DNA of 64,000 bases from Deltaproteobacteria bacterium (lineage in GTDB: Bacteria; Myxococcota_C; UBA6777), in the NCBI GenBank assembly GCA_006226375.1, contig SBHC01000084.1, positions 62,001 through 126,000 on the forward strand, in the 5' to 3' direction. Position numbers and translations under genes: made by a program. The notes under the pieces were generated by a model, which saw nothing but the letters and a program-made list of their open reading frames with translations, searched no databases and was not told the origin of the DNA. Positions 36,567-46,599 of this stretch are shown in pieces (within the stretch, counting starts at the first letter, position 1; each line of letters opens with the position of its first letter).

Positions 36567-39500
36567 ATGTGGAAGGAAATGGAAATCTGTTTGTGTCCAA
36601 GTGACACAACGCGGCCCACGCTCCGGTACCATCTGCAAACGCTCCCAAGACGTTCAAGCACTCCTCTGTTCTACGGAGAAGAGGCCTACCAGCTTCCTGC
36701 CGTCGTCCTTGTTCTGGAGAGACAAGGAGAAGAGCTGACTCTCTCCGAAGTGCAGGATACTTTGGCTGCGATGAACCTAGACGGAACAGCGAACCTTCAC
36801 CCAACCCCTCTGTTGGTGAAGGCCAAAGACGGAGCAAGCAAGAAGGCGGTCTGGATCGCAGGCCTCAACGCTGCGCAAGGCCTTCAAATGAAGAACAAGG
36901 TGGGCTCCGTTTCGGGCCTCTTCCTTGCATCGGACGAACAAGCTTTTGTGTTGGGAGAAGCCAATCCTTCGCCACTCTTTCTCCATCCACTTCCTCGTAT
37001 TGTCTCTCACGAGAAAGCACGTATCGCGGACAACACAGACTATCCTCTGAGCATGGAGCGCCTGCTTCATAACTTTGTCCACCGCTTCTCTGACGATGAG
37101 GCCCATACGCTCCCCCACGTCGATATCGCCACAGCGTTTTTGTACCAAAGCGGGCTTCAGTATGTGATCAGGCTGCTCAAGAACGAACGCATCAAGACTC
37201 TTCGCTTGCTTTGTAGCGGAAAGGCCGACAAAGGAACCGTTGCGTTGTTGGAGCAGGTTTTTGTTCAACCATTGGAGGAGCAAGAAGGCAATGAGTTGGC
37301 GCCCGAATACAAGTTACTCTACCAAGCCGTGGAAGAGGGACGCTTCCAATTGCAGGTGTACCCACACGCGTTTTTGCATGCGAAGTTGTACCTGGGCTAT
37401 GACTTCATCGACAACCATGGATTTGTCTCGAACGGGTCGGCTGTGATTGGCAGCTCCAATGTGTCTGCGTCCGGGATCCTTCCCCGAGGAAACCTGGAGC
37501 TCAACGCCACCGTAGAAAACAAGAACGTAGTGACGGAGCTATACCGCTGGTTTGAAGCGAGGTGGGAAGAGGCCGAAGATCCACGCCCAGCGCTCCTGGA
37601 GATACTGGACCACAAAGCTCAACAGATCACACCTCCTGAGTTTCAGGTGGAAGGCCTGTTGGATGTGTGGAAGCTCGGTCGGCAAAAGAAGTTGGAGGAG
37701 CCCGAAGCCTATCTCACCTTTTTGGCCAGGCTATACCGCAAGCAAATCGCCCTAACTCCCGACGCGCTTTTGCTGCCGCCCTATCCACACAACGAGGCCC
37801 GCCAGATTGTCCCATCCCCCGAGCAAGAGAGCGGAGTGTTGGCCCTGGCGAACCGTCTCCTTCAACTCCGTCTGGCGTTTCTAGCCGACAGCGTGGGGCT
37901 GGGAAAAACCGTGACAGCCCTGGGGACGGCCTGGTATTTGTATCGCCTTCAACAAGCCCAAAAGATTGCTGTCATCGCTCCGAGAAAGTTGATGAACCAA
38001 TGGCGGCATGACGCCCAAAACATCTGCATGCCAGCAGACCTCTTGCACTATGTAAACCGCCACAGCCTGGAACGATGCAGCGAAGAAGAAGCAGCTTCAC
38101 GTTTGGCCCCTTACGACTTGCTCCTCGTCGAAGAAGCTCACGAGTCTCTACGCAATCGCAAGAACAAGCTATGGAATCATCTCCGCCGCCACTTACAAAA
38201 GCACCCAAGATGCAGGCTTTTGCTGATCAGCGCGACCCCCTGGAACAACAAACGAGAGGACATCTTTAACTACATTTTGCTGGGTTGGCAGGATGGTCTC
38301 TCGCTGTTCTTGGACTACCCCACTCTCCAAGAGCCTTCTTTCTACAGGAACCTTCAGTGGTTCCGAGGTCAGCCGTCAGCAGCAGCGCGGACCTTTGAGG
38401 GGCTGAGCCTGGAGTCGTACCGAGCTGTGTTTGATACAACCTTTGTGCAACGAACGCGCCACCGCATCGCCCAGATGTACCAGGGGTCCTTTGACTTCCC
38501 TGACCGCAACGTGTTGCCTTACTACATCCCAGCGTCAGAAGCCCATGACACCTTCTACGAGCAGCTTCGAAACGCCCTGGAGGTGCTGAACATCCCCTAC
38601 CGTCAGCCGTTCCTCGCGCTGCAGAGAGCTGCCAGTCGAGTTCTTCCAGAGCTACCGGATAGCTTGCGTGAGGTTCCTGAGTCGAGCCTGCATCGGGGGT
38701 TCTTGATCCAGCTGTACAAGCGGGCAGAGAGCTCGTTGTTTGCATTGGCCGTGTCATTGCAAAACATCACCCGTCGGCTCGAAGAGTTTGAACAAGAGCT
38801 AGCTGAGCGTGTCTACACCAGCCAACACCCGAAACAAGCTCTGCGAGAGTGGCTCAACAAGGTGTACCTGCAACTGGAAGCAGAAGCCTTGGGAGAGGCC
38901 GGCTTTGATTTCCTTGATGAAGACCTCCTCTCCACAGCAGAAAAGGCTCGCTATGGCCAACTTCAGGCTCTGTTTGCAGAGTTGGATGACGACACCATCA
39001 AGCTCGTGGTGCAAAGTCTGATTCACACCGAAGTGGAGGACGATCACAGCACCCTGCAAGGACTACGTGCAGGATTAACGATGTCGTTGGAGAAGACCTC
39101 ACCGAAGAACCTGTTGCTCATGGACCTGGCCCATCTTCATGTCGAGCACCAGCGCAAGGTCGTGATGATTGGCTCCTACACCGACACCGTAGTCCGAACG
39201 TTCCTCCGGCTTGTGGCGGCCCATCCTGAGCAAAGGATTGGGATGGCATTGGGTGGTGATGAGGGCTGGGTGTATGACCCCCATCAGTGCCAAAGCACAC
39301 CGTTAACCGCTGCAGAGTGGGGCGCTGCGATTGGGCTTCCCCGAGATGAGCGAAGAAAAGCGTTGCTTCACGCATCGGGCCGGGCACGTCAGACCTCACG
39401 CTCCAATGTGATACGGGCCTTTGCACCACGAGCCCAAAACGTGAGCGCAACACAGCTTCAAAACCTTGGAGGAGAGCTTGACATTCTCCTGGGCACGGAA

Positions 39501-40784
39501 GCCATCAGCATGGGTCAAAACCTACAGGACGCCACCTCACTGATTCACCTCGACATGCCCTGGAACCCGATGGTCCTCGAACAGCGAATCGGGCGGGTCG
39601 ATCGACGTGGAGGGGGTCGCCTCTCCGATCCATCCAACCCCAACTCTCCAAAGGTCGTTGATATCTATTACTGCTGGAGTCCTGTCGCGATCGAAAACGA
39701 GATTGCCCTTCGTGACAAGCTCAAGTCCAAGTCAGAGAACGCCATCCAGGACACCAACTTTGATGAGTTGTTGTTGTACGAGCTGCGTGACCTGATCGAA
39801 CAAGTGAGACAAAACCAACAAAATCTCTCGGACGACATCGTTGACCCGCAGGTCATCGCCTCCTTCCTCGACAAACGACAGCAGTCCTTGGCCGACGAGC
39901 AATCGGTCCCTCAGGACATCGCTCCTGATGGAGGTTCGTACTTGGATGGGATTCGACGTTTGGCGCAATGGGCGCAGCAGGCGGAGGTTGACCTGGACCT
40001 GCCTGCGACTCCAGTTGTCGCCTCGGGGCAGTCCGCAGCCCCCGAAGAAGGGGGTCGGTGGTTGGTGACGGTCGCTCTCCAGCCCCGCAGCGCCGCCGGT
40101 CATGTGCTCGGTCCAGAGCAATACGAGACGTTGGTCGGCTCCAGGACGTTGGAGTTTCCAGTCCGCAAGGATATGGAAGCAGCCGTTCTGAGTTTGAGCG
40201 AAGCCGCAGAGCAACAACGTCATCGGACCTCGACCGGTTTGTCTCCCAAGCATTGGAGTGAGGCGCTGCTTCAACTGGAAGCCCAACTGCTGGCCTTTCG
40301 GGATGCCACATTGCAGCAGCACAACAAGCGGGTGTTGGAGGCGGCGCAGAAGGCAAGCTCAACCTCTCAACTGAACCCGTCGGACAAATTCAAGAAGCTC
40401 TGCCTCCGCGCCCTCGACGTGCTGGCCGAGGCCATCGAGAACCCCTACTACCACTCCGGAAAGGGAGAGGAACACCTGAAGTCGATGGTCGACCGCCTGG
40501 AGTTTTTGCTCCTCCATCTGGCTCCAGAAAAAGCCCACCTTGTGTACCAACAAGCCGAGCAGGAGTCGGTTACGGCGGCCTTGCAGTTCATCGTTCACCA
40601 AACCCGTCGCTTTTTGGATGAGGAGTTTGATGAGTTCTTCTTGCAAGCCGTTGGAGAGCTATGGGCCGCAGAGCAAGTCCAAGACTCCGCGAGTATGGTA
40701 CAAATGGAGTTTGACAACGCGGTCGAAGGTCGCTGGGACTCCCTCTCTCTGCGTGTCCTCAGCGCCGCTTACGTGGTAGGATAA
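36567..40784 (+). CDS. PLD-nuclease / SNF2-type helicase fusion, probable defence protein
   Basis: A 1405-aa protein. Residues about 170-350 form a phospholipase-D-like domain with one HKD-type motif (HAKLYL, His271) and GSSNVSASG at about 295. Residues about 430-1050 are a superfamily 2 helicase with SNF2 character: Walker A SVGLGKT (about 444), motif II VEEAH (about 520, DEAH with the first Asp changed to Glu), SATPWNN, TEAISMGQNLQ, and motif VI EQRIGRVDRRGG (about 1006). A long helical C-terminal region of about 350 residues follows. ATP-driven translocation on DNA plus HKD cleavage suggests a restriction factor. It is followed 70 nt later by an adenine methyltransferase, the expected protecting partner. 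GGAGAG lies 6 nt before the ATG. Confidence 0.85.
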   Translation: MWKEMEICLCPSDTTRPTLRYHLQTLPRRSSTPLFYGEEAYQLPAVVLVLERQGEELTLSEVQDTLAAMNLDGTANLHPTPLLVKAKDGASKKAVWIAGLNAAQGLQMKNKVGSVSGLFLASDEQAFVLGEANPSPLFLHPLPRIVSHEKARIADNTDYPLSMERLLHNFVHRFSDDEAHTLPHVDIATAFLYQSGLQYVIRLLKNERIKTLRLLCSGKADKGTVALLEQVFVQPLEEQEGNELAPEYKLLYQAVEEGRFQLQVYPHAFLHAKLYLGYDFIDNHGFVSNGSAVIGSSNVSASGILPRGNLELNATVENKNVVTELYRWFEARWEEAEDPRPALLEILDHKAQQITPPEFQVEGLLDVWKLGRQKKLEEPEAYLTFLARLYRKQIALTPDALLLPPYPHNEARQIVPSPEQESGVLALANRLLQLRLAFLADSVGLGKTVTALGTAWYLYRLQQAQKIAVIAPRKLMNQWRHDAQNICMPADLLHYVNRHSLERCSEEEAASRLAPYDLLLVEEAHESLRNRKNKLWNHLRRHLQKHPRCRLLLISATPWNNKREDIFNYILLGWQDGLSLFLDYPTLQEPSFYRNLQWFRGQPSAAARTFEGLSLESYRAVFDTTFVQRTRHRIAQMYQGSFDFPDRNVLPYYIPASEAHDTFYEQLRNALEVLNIPYRQPFLALQRAASRVLPELPDSLREVPESSLHRGFLIQLYKRAESSLFALAVSLQNITRRLEEFEQELAERVYTSQHPKQALREWLNKVYLQLEAEALGEAGFDFLDEDLLSTAEKARYGQLQALFAELDDDTIKLVVQSLIHTEVEDDHSTLQGLRAGLTMSLEKTSPKNLLLMDLAHLHVEHQRKVVMIGSYTDTVVRTFLRLVAAHPEQRIGMALGGDEGWVYDPHQCQSTPLTAAEWGAAIGLPRDERRKALLHASGRARQTSRSNVIRAFAPRAQNVSATQLQNLGGELDILLGTEAISMGQNLQDATSLIHLDMPWNPMVLEQRIGRVDRRGGGRLSDPSNPNSPKVVDIYYCWSPVAIENEIALRDKLKSKSENAIQDTNFDELLLYELRDLIEQVRQNQQNLSDDIVDPQVIASFLDKRQQSLADEQSVPQDIAPDGGSYLDGIRRLAQWAQQAEVDLDLPATPVVASGQSAAPEEGGRWLVTVALQPRSAAGHVLGPEQYETLVGSRTLEFPVRKDMEAAVLSLSEAAEQQRHRTSTGLSPKHWSEALLQLEAQLLAFRDATLQQHNKRVLEAAQKASSTSQLNPSDKFKKLCLRALDVLAEAIENPYYHSGKGEEHLKSMVDRLEFLLLHLAPEKAHLVYQQAEQESVTAALQFIVHQTRRFLDEEFDEFFLQAVGELWAAEQVQDSASMVQMEFDNAVEGRWDSLSLRVLSAAYVVG

Positions 40785-40854
40785 CCTCCCCACGGATTGC
40801 CCCCCTTTCGTTGTGCACAACACAACCGATGAACAGCCTCAGGAGAATTGCTTG

Positions 40855-43800
40855 ATGTCGGCCCTTGCCAAAGAATTGAAACAAGCTCTGTTGTCGAAAG
40901 ATGAAGCGCTCGCGTGGATGGCCCAGCGCGGATACCAGCCGTTCAAGGATGCGGTCTTGCCACAGACTCCCAAGCTGTTGGAGCATTGCCAGCTCCTTCA
41001 TGCCCCAGAGCACCCGAAAGCACCTCGTTTGTTGTTCCTGTGGCGAGAGTCCTTTCGAGAGAAGACCACGTTGGGAAACCAACTTCGCAAGCTACAAATC
41101 ACAGCCAACGACTACCAAAAAACTATCCGAGTCCAGCCTGTGTTTGCAGCGGACACGCCAGAGTTGTTTGTGCTGGGGTGTCATGACTTCTTGTTGTTCT
41201 TTCCGCTCAAAGAAGACGATTACGCCCGACGCCTGAGGTTCAGCGTGTCACGCCTGGAGAACGAAGGAGGCACGTTAGCTTCTCACTTCCGTAACTTCTC
41301 GGCCCAGGCGATGGCCCAGTACGCCCGAACCGAAGACAGCGCGCCGGCAGGAACAAGCGTCCTCCAGCGCCTTCGGAGAGCCACGAGCAGCAAACTCAGC
41401 TATGACTTCTCCCGGTTGTTTACGGGAGAGCAGCTGGATCAAGACTTTATCTCGCTGATGGGTTTGCTGCGGCGGAGTCTTTTGCAGATCCTGTTAAATC
41501 CTGAGGTTCGCAAGGACCTGTTGGTTCCAGTGCTCCATGCGCTCCAGTTTTCTCGCAGTGATTGGCCAGGCGTCCCCACACGCGACGACGGATTTCCATC
41601 TCTGGAAGTCATCATCCAACGTGGCGACATTCGCAATCATCTGATCGCAGCGACAGACACCGTGCTCCTTCGCACCATCCTGTACCGGTACCTGGAAGCC
41701 CAGTTTGGCTACAAAGTCGAGGAAGAAGAAGGCAAGCACATCACCTTTGGGACAACCTTTGACGATGTCCTCGCGAAGACCACTCGGCTGGACAAGTCGA
41801 AGATGGATGAGGTGCAAGACCTCGCATTCCAGGCCCAGACCCAAACCCGGACCTCCACCAAACCCAAGAAGGGCAAACGCAACATCCCCATTCAAGAGGG
41901 AGACTCTGCGGGCATGCAGTTGGGTCTGTTTGCTCCTCCTGTTGAGGTCCAGGACGCTGACCAGTTTGCCTTCGAAGTGAAAGAGCGCAACGTCTACTAC
42001 CAGCGACAGGCCGGAGGGGACCTTCACCAAGGCTTGATCGCGGAAGCCGCTAACGTCTTTCATGGGTATCTGCTTCAACATCACCAGAACGAGCTGGCGA
42101 CGTTGCTGGAAGGAACCAGCGCCCAACGCTACTCGTTTGCCTATGCCGATCTAGACCCTCGCGCGTTCCAGCGGTTCTACGAGAACACCATCGGCACCGA
42201 CATCCGGATTCAGTACGACCCTGTCACCCAACAGGCAGAGGTGGAGGTGATGCATTGGCATCAGAACCGCAAGGAGCAAGGGGCTTACTTCACCGACGAG
42301 AGGATCTGTCAGTGGCTCGTCGAGCGGAGCCTGGGGCGGCTGTACGAAGAATGGCACGCTGCCTTCTATGATTTCCTGACCCAGTTCAAAGCGCAGGAAC
42401 GAGGCCGAATGACAGAGCTGCGCGCCCGGCTTGACACCTTGATGTCTTGGAAGATACTCGACCCGACCATGGGAGGAGGTATCTTCCTCCGGACTGCCTT
42501 TGACTTCCTCTCTCACAAGAGAGACCAGATCGCCGAGCACCTCGACGAGTGGCTGCCCAAGGAATCGTTAAGTGAGCTCTTTGAGGAGCCTGCCTACCGG
42601 ATGTTTCGGACGGGGGTCGAGCATCAAGGCGAGTGGCAGTGGCATATCCTGTTGCAGATGTTGTACGGGGTGGATATCGACATCAAGGCCGTGAACATCG
42701 CCTCCAACCTGCTCACCCTCAGCGCCCTGATCTACAAGCCCCACGGGGTCTGCTTCCCGTCGTTCATCAACACCAACCTGAAGCAAGGCAACGCGCTGGT
42801 CATCCCGCTGGTGCCGGAAGAGAGGGAGACGTTTGCCGAGGTGTATCGGGAGTCGATCGTTGCGCTGTTAGGGCTGCGACGCAAGCTCCGCGATCCCTCG
42901 CACAGTCGAGAGGAATGGGAAGACTTGTTGCAGCAAGCCCGAGCCATCGTCCAGACGGTCACCGACGCTCAGATCCTCCGCTGCTACAAGGGCCTGTTCT
43001 CCGGTCTTACCCAAAAGCAGCTTCTGGAGCGTGTCCACAACACAGGCGTCTTTCTCTACGAGATCGAGTTCCCCGAAGTGTTCTTTACGAACGAAGGCGA
43101 ATGGAAAGACAACCCCGGCTTCCATGCAGTTGTGGGCAATCCCCCCTGGGAAGAACCTGCTAGTGAGTTGAAACACTTTCTGCCGGAATTTGACCCCAAC
43201 TATCGCTCTCTGTCGGGACCCAGCTCGACAGAGAGAGAAGAAGAGCTTCTGTCCGACCCCGAGATCTCTCGTCGCTGGGAGGTATTTAAGACCTCTGTCG
43301 AAGACTTCAAGACCATCATCACCTCGGGGTGGTACCAGAACCAGGTGGTGAAGGTTCGGGGTCGCGCACCAGGAGCACACACCAATCTATACAAGTATGT
43401 GACCGAACTGGCCTACCATTACCTCCAAGAGAAAGGGATTGCCGGTCTCTTGCTTGATGGCGGCATCTGGACAGATCTCTCGGCAACTGGAGTTCGGCGA
43501 CTCCTCTTGGACAAGGCTGCCGTGCATTCTATCTTTGGATTTGTGAACCACAAGGGAATCTTCCCTGACGTCCATCGTAGCTACAAATTTTCATGCAATG
43601 TCTTCCAAAAGACTCATCCACAAGAGCATATCCCTGTGGTCTTCATGGTGGAGGAACTGAGTGACATTGATCGATTTGAAGAGTTAGCTTTTTTTGTTGA
43701 AACATCAACCGTTCGACAAGACCCCAGTGAAACGTACACGATTCCTGAACTACGCAGCGAAACCCAGTGGAAGGCCCTCCAAGCGCTGACCCTTCCTTCG

Positions 43801-44769
43801 CGACTTATTGATGATGATTGGAATATTGAGATCTACTCCCGAGAGTTCAACGCGGGAGAGCAAAAAGGTTACTTTCTCCCGCGCCAAGAAGGCTTGTATC
43901 CGTTGCTGCAGGGAACCCAGTTCAACCTGTTTGGCGTGGAGCAAGGGGAGCTGCCCGAGTTTTGGTTGGACCCCTCGGATGAAGGAGCCGGTGGGTTCCT
44001 TCGGACCAAGCAAGAGAACCGGGTGTACAAAGCGATCGCGGAGTGGCTTGATAGCCAGGGCAAGCTGAAAGGTGGAAAGACAGAGGCCGCCAAGAAGTGG
44101 GTCCAAGCGCTCACAGGAACCGAAGAGCTACCTGAAGAATGGGTTCGCCTGGACTGGGAAGGCTTCCGGATAGCCTGGCGTGATATATGCCGCAACAGCG
44201 ACAAACGCACGCTTATCGCTGCGGTGCTGCCCCGCTTTGTGGGTGTAAGCCATACAGCCCCAACGATACGCCCCTTCCAACTCCTTGTATCGGAGAGCGG
44301 CGTCACCTATGCGTTCCAGTATGAGCACCCTCAGCTTCTATACCTAGCTGGGGTGTTGTCCTCGTTTGCCTGTGATAGCATTGCCCGAACGAGAGTAGCG
44401 AAAACTCACCTCACAGCAAATACCATGTTGAACTTCCATGTGCCTGCTTGGGAAGGAAGCGAGGAGCAACAGCGGGTGGCGGAGTTGACCGCACGGTTGA
44501 CGTGTGTGCCTGTCACCCAGGAGCGACCGTGGGCGGATTATACGGACCTGGCTGCTGCAGTGGGGCTGGTTCCAGAGAGAGATGGGCTGCGAGATCCTCA
44601 ACAGCGGACGGAAGCGGAGGTGGAGTTGAATGCCATCGTGGCGAAGCTTTACGGCCTATCGAAGAAAGAGTTCCGATTCTTAATGGATGAGTTGTTCATG
44701 ACCAAGAAATACGTGGATGAGCACTCGTTGATGCGGGACCGGATCCTGGAGACGATGGAGGAAGAATAG
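40855..44769 (+). CDS. Eco57I/PglX-like adenine-specific DNA methyltransferase
   Basis: A 1304-aa protein starting at an ATG behind AGGAG (8-nt spacing); the longer frame from 40813 is not needed. The N-terminal 400 residues are a helical region of unknown role. The methyltransferase core begins at QGAYFTDERICQWLVERSLG, has the SAM-binding motif DPTMGGGIFL (about 536-545) and the catalytic NPPW (762-765, GNPPWEE), typical of N6-adenine gamma-class enzymes. The C-terminal 450 residues are a likely target-recognition domain, with HLTANTMLNFHVP resembling Eco57I-family ends. No PD-(D/E)XK nuclease motif was noticed, unlike a classic type IIG enzyme, so cleavage would depend on the upstream PLD-helicase. 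Size and layout recall PglX/BrxX. Confidence 0.88.
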   Translation: MSALAKELKQALLSKDEALAWMAQRGYQPFKDAVLPQTPKLLEHCQLLHAPEHPKAPRLLFLWRESFREKTTLGNQLRKLQITANDYQKTIRVQPVFAADTPELFVLGCHDFLLFFPLKEDDYARRLRFSVSRLENEGGTLASHFRNFSAQAMAQYARTEDSAPAGTSVLQRLRRATSSKLSYDFSRLFTGEQLDQDFISLMGLLRRSLLQILLNPEVRKDLLVPVLHALQFSRSDWPGVPTRDDGFPSLEVIIQRGDIRNHLIAATDTVLLRTILYRYLEAQFGYKVEEEEGKHITFGTTFDDVLAKTTRLDKSKMDEVQDLAFQAQTQTRTSTKPKKGKRNIPIQEGDSAGMQLGLFAPPVEVQDADQFAFEVKERNVYYQRQAGGDLHQGLIAEAANVFHGYLLQHHQNELATLLEGTSAQRYSFAYADLDPRAFQRFYENTIGTDIRIQYDPVTQQAEVEVMHWHQNRKEQGAYFTDERICQWLVERSLGRLYEEWHAAFYDFLTQFKAQERGRMTELRARLDTLMSWKILDPTMGGGIFLRTAFDFLSHKRDQIAEHLDEWLPKESLSELFEEPAYRMFRTGVEHQGEWQWHILLQMLYGVDIDIKAVNIASNLLTLSALIYKPHGVCFPSFINTNLKQGNALVIPLVPEERETFAEVYRESIVALLGLRRKLRDPSHSREEWEDLLQQARAIVQTVTDAQILRCYKGLFSGLTQKQLLERVHNTGVFLYEIEFPEVFFTNEGEWKDNPGFHAVVGNPPWEEPASELKHFLPEFDPNYRSLSGPSSTEREEELLSDPEISRRWEVFKTSVEDFKTIITSGWYQNQVVKVRGRAPGAHTNLYKYVTELAYHYLQEKGIAGLLLDGGIWTDLSATGVRRLLLDKAAVHSIFGFVNHKGIFPDVHRSYKFSCNVFQKTHPQEHIPVVFMVEELSDIDRFEELAFFVETSTVRQDPSETYTIPELRSETQWKALQALTLPSRLIDDDWNIEIYSREFNAGEQKGYFLPRQEGLYPLLQGTQFNLFGVEQGELPEFWLDPSDEGAGGFLRTKQENRVYKAIAEWLDSQGKLKGGKTEAAKKWVQALTGTEELPEEWVRLDWEGFRIAWRDICRNSDKRTLIAAVLPRFVGVSHTAPTIRPFQLLVSESGVTYAFQYEHPQLLYLAGVLSSFACDSIARTRVAKTHLTANTMLNFHVPAWEGSEEQQRVAELTARLTCVPVTQERPWADYTDLAAAVGLVPERDGLRDPQQRTEAEVELNAIVAKLYGLSKKEFRFLMDELFMTKKYVDEHSLMRDRILETMEEE

Positions 44770-45018
44770 GCAGATCTGCTTGCCTTGTCTGGCTTTTCAT
44801 ACTGACTCCCGTAACGAAGAGCAATCCTCTCACCTGAGCGGTTGAAAGTTGCAATCCCGATTGGGTGTTCGTACACTCGGATGCAACCGGATGGAAGAAA
44901 AACACGTCTTTCCAACAAGACCTTGCATGCGGGTAGATTTCCCCATTCCATGGAAGTAACAAGCTCCCGTCAGTCGCGAAGGCTCACCATCCCCCTAACA
45001 AGCAGGCAAATGTACTTT

Positions 45019-46599
45019 ATGCGAGATCATCGTACCTCCCTCACACCTCGATCCATGTTTCCTTCCCTGATAAGCCGATGGTTGGCGGCCACCCTCGGGT
45101 TGATGCTTTGGTGCGCTCCTGCGCAAGCCGCCCCCAAAAAGCCACGATGGCCCGCGCTGCAACGGTTGGTGAAGAAGTGGAAGAGTCGAGGTTTGCTGCG
45201 AAAGGCCAAGATTGGCATCGCTGTCGCGACTCCAAGCGGTCGAATGCTCTACCAATACAACGCGAACAAGACCTATTTCCCCGCGTCGAACACCAAGCTG
45301 ATTACCATGGCCGTTGCCCTCAAAAAGTTGGGCGCTGACTACAGGTACATCACCCGACTGTACGGGGACAACAAAATAAGTCGTAACGGCGTGCTGCGAG
45401 GCAATTTGTACATCAAGGGGACCGGCGACCCGATGCTTCGTTCGGAGGAGCTTTGGCGAATCAGCCGAGACCTCTACAACCTTGGCCTTCGAAGGATCAC
45501 AGGCCGGGTTGTGTTTGACACCAGCGTATTTGACAGCGAACGGTTTGGAACCGGTTGGAAGCACCACAAACACCAATGGTACCGACCGTATTTGGCTCCG
45601 ATTGGAGGGCTGTCCCTCAATTACAACGCCATGGGAATTGTGATTCGGCCAGGCTCCAAGGTAGGTCGCAAGGCCCGGATTCTTATCGACCCTCCCAGCC
45701 GCTACATCCGCCGGATCATCAACCGCACCAAAACCCGACGGCGAGGACGGTTTCGCATGAAGATCAAGGTGCTCTCCTACAAAGGATTCCGGGATACGGT
45801 GGTAGTCAAGGGAACCATTCCCATCTATGCGAAAGCACGGACCTATTGGCGTCGGATTAATCATCCCGGCTGGTACACTGCGTTTGTTTTTGCAGAAACC
45901 CTAAAGAAACAGGGCATTCGAGTGTCTCCTTGGCCCAAGAGGCGAAAGCTTCCCAGCAACGCAACAGAGCTGCACCAACATTACTCCCCAACCCTCCGTA
46001 CCATCCTGCAGTACACCGGCAAGTTTAGCTCCAACTTTGCCACCGAGCAGCTTCTCAAAACCTTTGCTGCCAAAGAACTAGGAACACCAGGAACCTGGAA
46101 GAAGGGGCTTCGTGTGATTCAAACGTTCCTACGTTCGTTAGGCATCCCTTCCAAGAGTTACAAGATGGTGAACGGCTCTGGACTGGGTAGGATCAACCAA
46201 TTTGCACCCATGCTATTCGTGAAGCTGTTGCAACACATGTACAAGTCGTTTGCCTGGCGAATTGAGTTTATCCAGTCCCAACCGACCGCAGGGGTGGACG
46301 GAACCCTTCGCCGTCGTATGAAGCGAACCAAAGCGGCCGGAACACTCCGTGCCAAGACAGGAACCATCGACGGCATCTCCACCCTCTCAGGCTATGTCGA
46401 GAATCCTGACAAGAGGATCTTGGTGTTTTCCTTTTGTATGAACAGTGAGTACGCACACATGATCAAAGTGGGCAAACGCACCCGCCGCTATATGCAACGG
46501 CAGACACGTCTGTTTCGTCGCTTCCAAAATGCGCTGGGTGAGTTTTTGGCCAGTCAGCCTCTTCCACCGAAGGTTGTGAAGCAGAAAGGCAGTCCATGA
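45019..46599 (+). CDS. dacB: D-alanyl-D-alanine carboxypeptidase/endopeptidase (PBP4, peptidase S13)
   Basis: Periplasmic penicillin-binding protein that trims or cleaves peptidoglycan peptides. The 526-aa form has a signal peptide ending WCAPAQA. The three active-site motifs are present: SxxK in FPASNTKLI, SxN in FSSNFATEQLL and KTG in LRAKTGTIDG. GNLYIKGTGDPML is also typical of S13. Motif spacing between SxxK and SxN is long, as in this family. The start is uncertain: ATG 45010, 45019 and 45055 are all in frame and none has a strong ribosome site. The mature protein is unusually rich in Arg/Lys. It overlaps the next gene by 4 nt. Confidence 0.92.
   Translation: MRDHRTSLTPRSMFPSLISRWLAATLGLMLWCAPAQAAPKKPRWPALQRLVKKWKSRGLLRKAKIGIAVATPSGRMLYQYNANKTYFPASNTKLITMAVALKKLGADYRYITRLYGDNKISRNGVLRGNLYIKGTGDPMLRSEELWRISRDLYNLGLRRITGRVVFDTSVFDSERFGTGWKHHKHQWYRPYLAPIGGLSLNYNAMGIVIRPGSKVGRKARILIDPPSRYIRRIINRTKTRRRGRFRMKIKVLSYKGFRDTVVVKGTIPIYAKARTYWRRINHPGWYTAFVFAETLKKQGIRVSPWPKRRKLPSNATELHQHYSPTLRTILQYTGKFSSNFATEQLLKTFAAKELGTPGTWKKGLRVIQTFLRSLGIPSKSYKMVNGSGLGRINQFAPMLFVKLLQHMYKSFAWRIEFIQSQPTAGVDGTLRRRMKRTKAAGTLRAKTGTIDGISTLSGYVENPDKRILVFSFCMNSEYAHMIKVGKRTRRYMQRQTRLFRRFQNALGEFLASQPLPPKVVKQKGSP

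Noticed and set aside
36567-44769. Complete DISARM or BREX locus
   Set aside because: No DUF1998 protein, DrmA-like helicase, PglZ, BrxC/PglY or other core member is found in the window.
44770-44790. Terminator after the methyltransferase gene
   Set aside because: A short GCAGATCTGC palindrome is present, but the stem is only 5 bp with no loop and no T tract.
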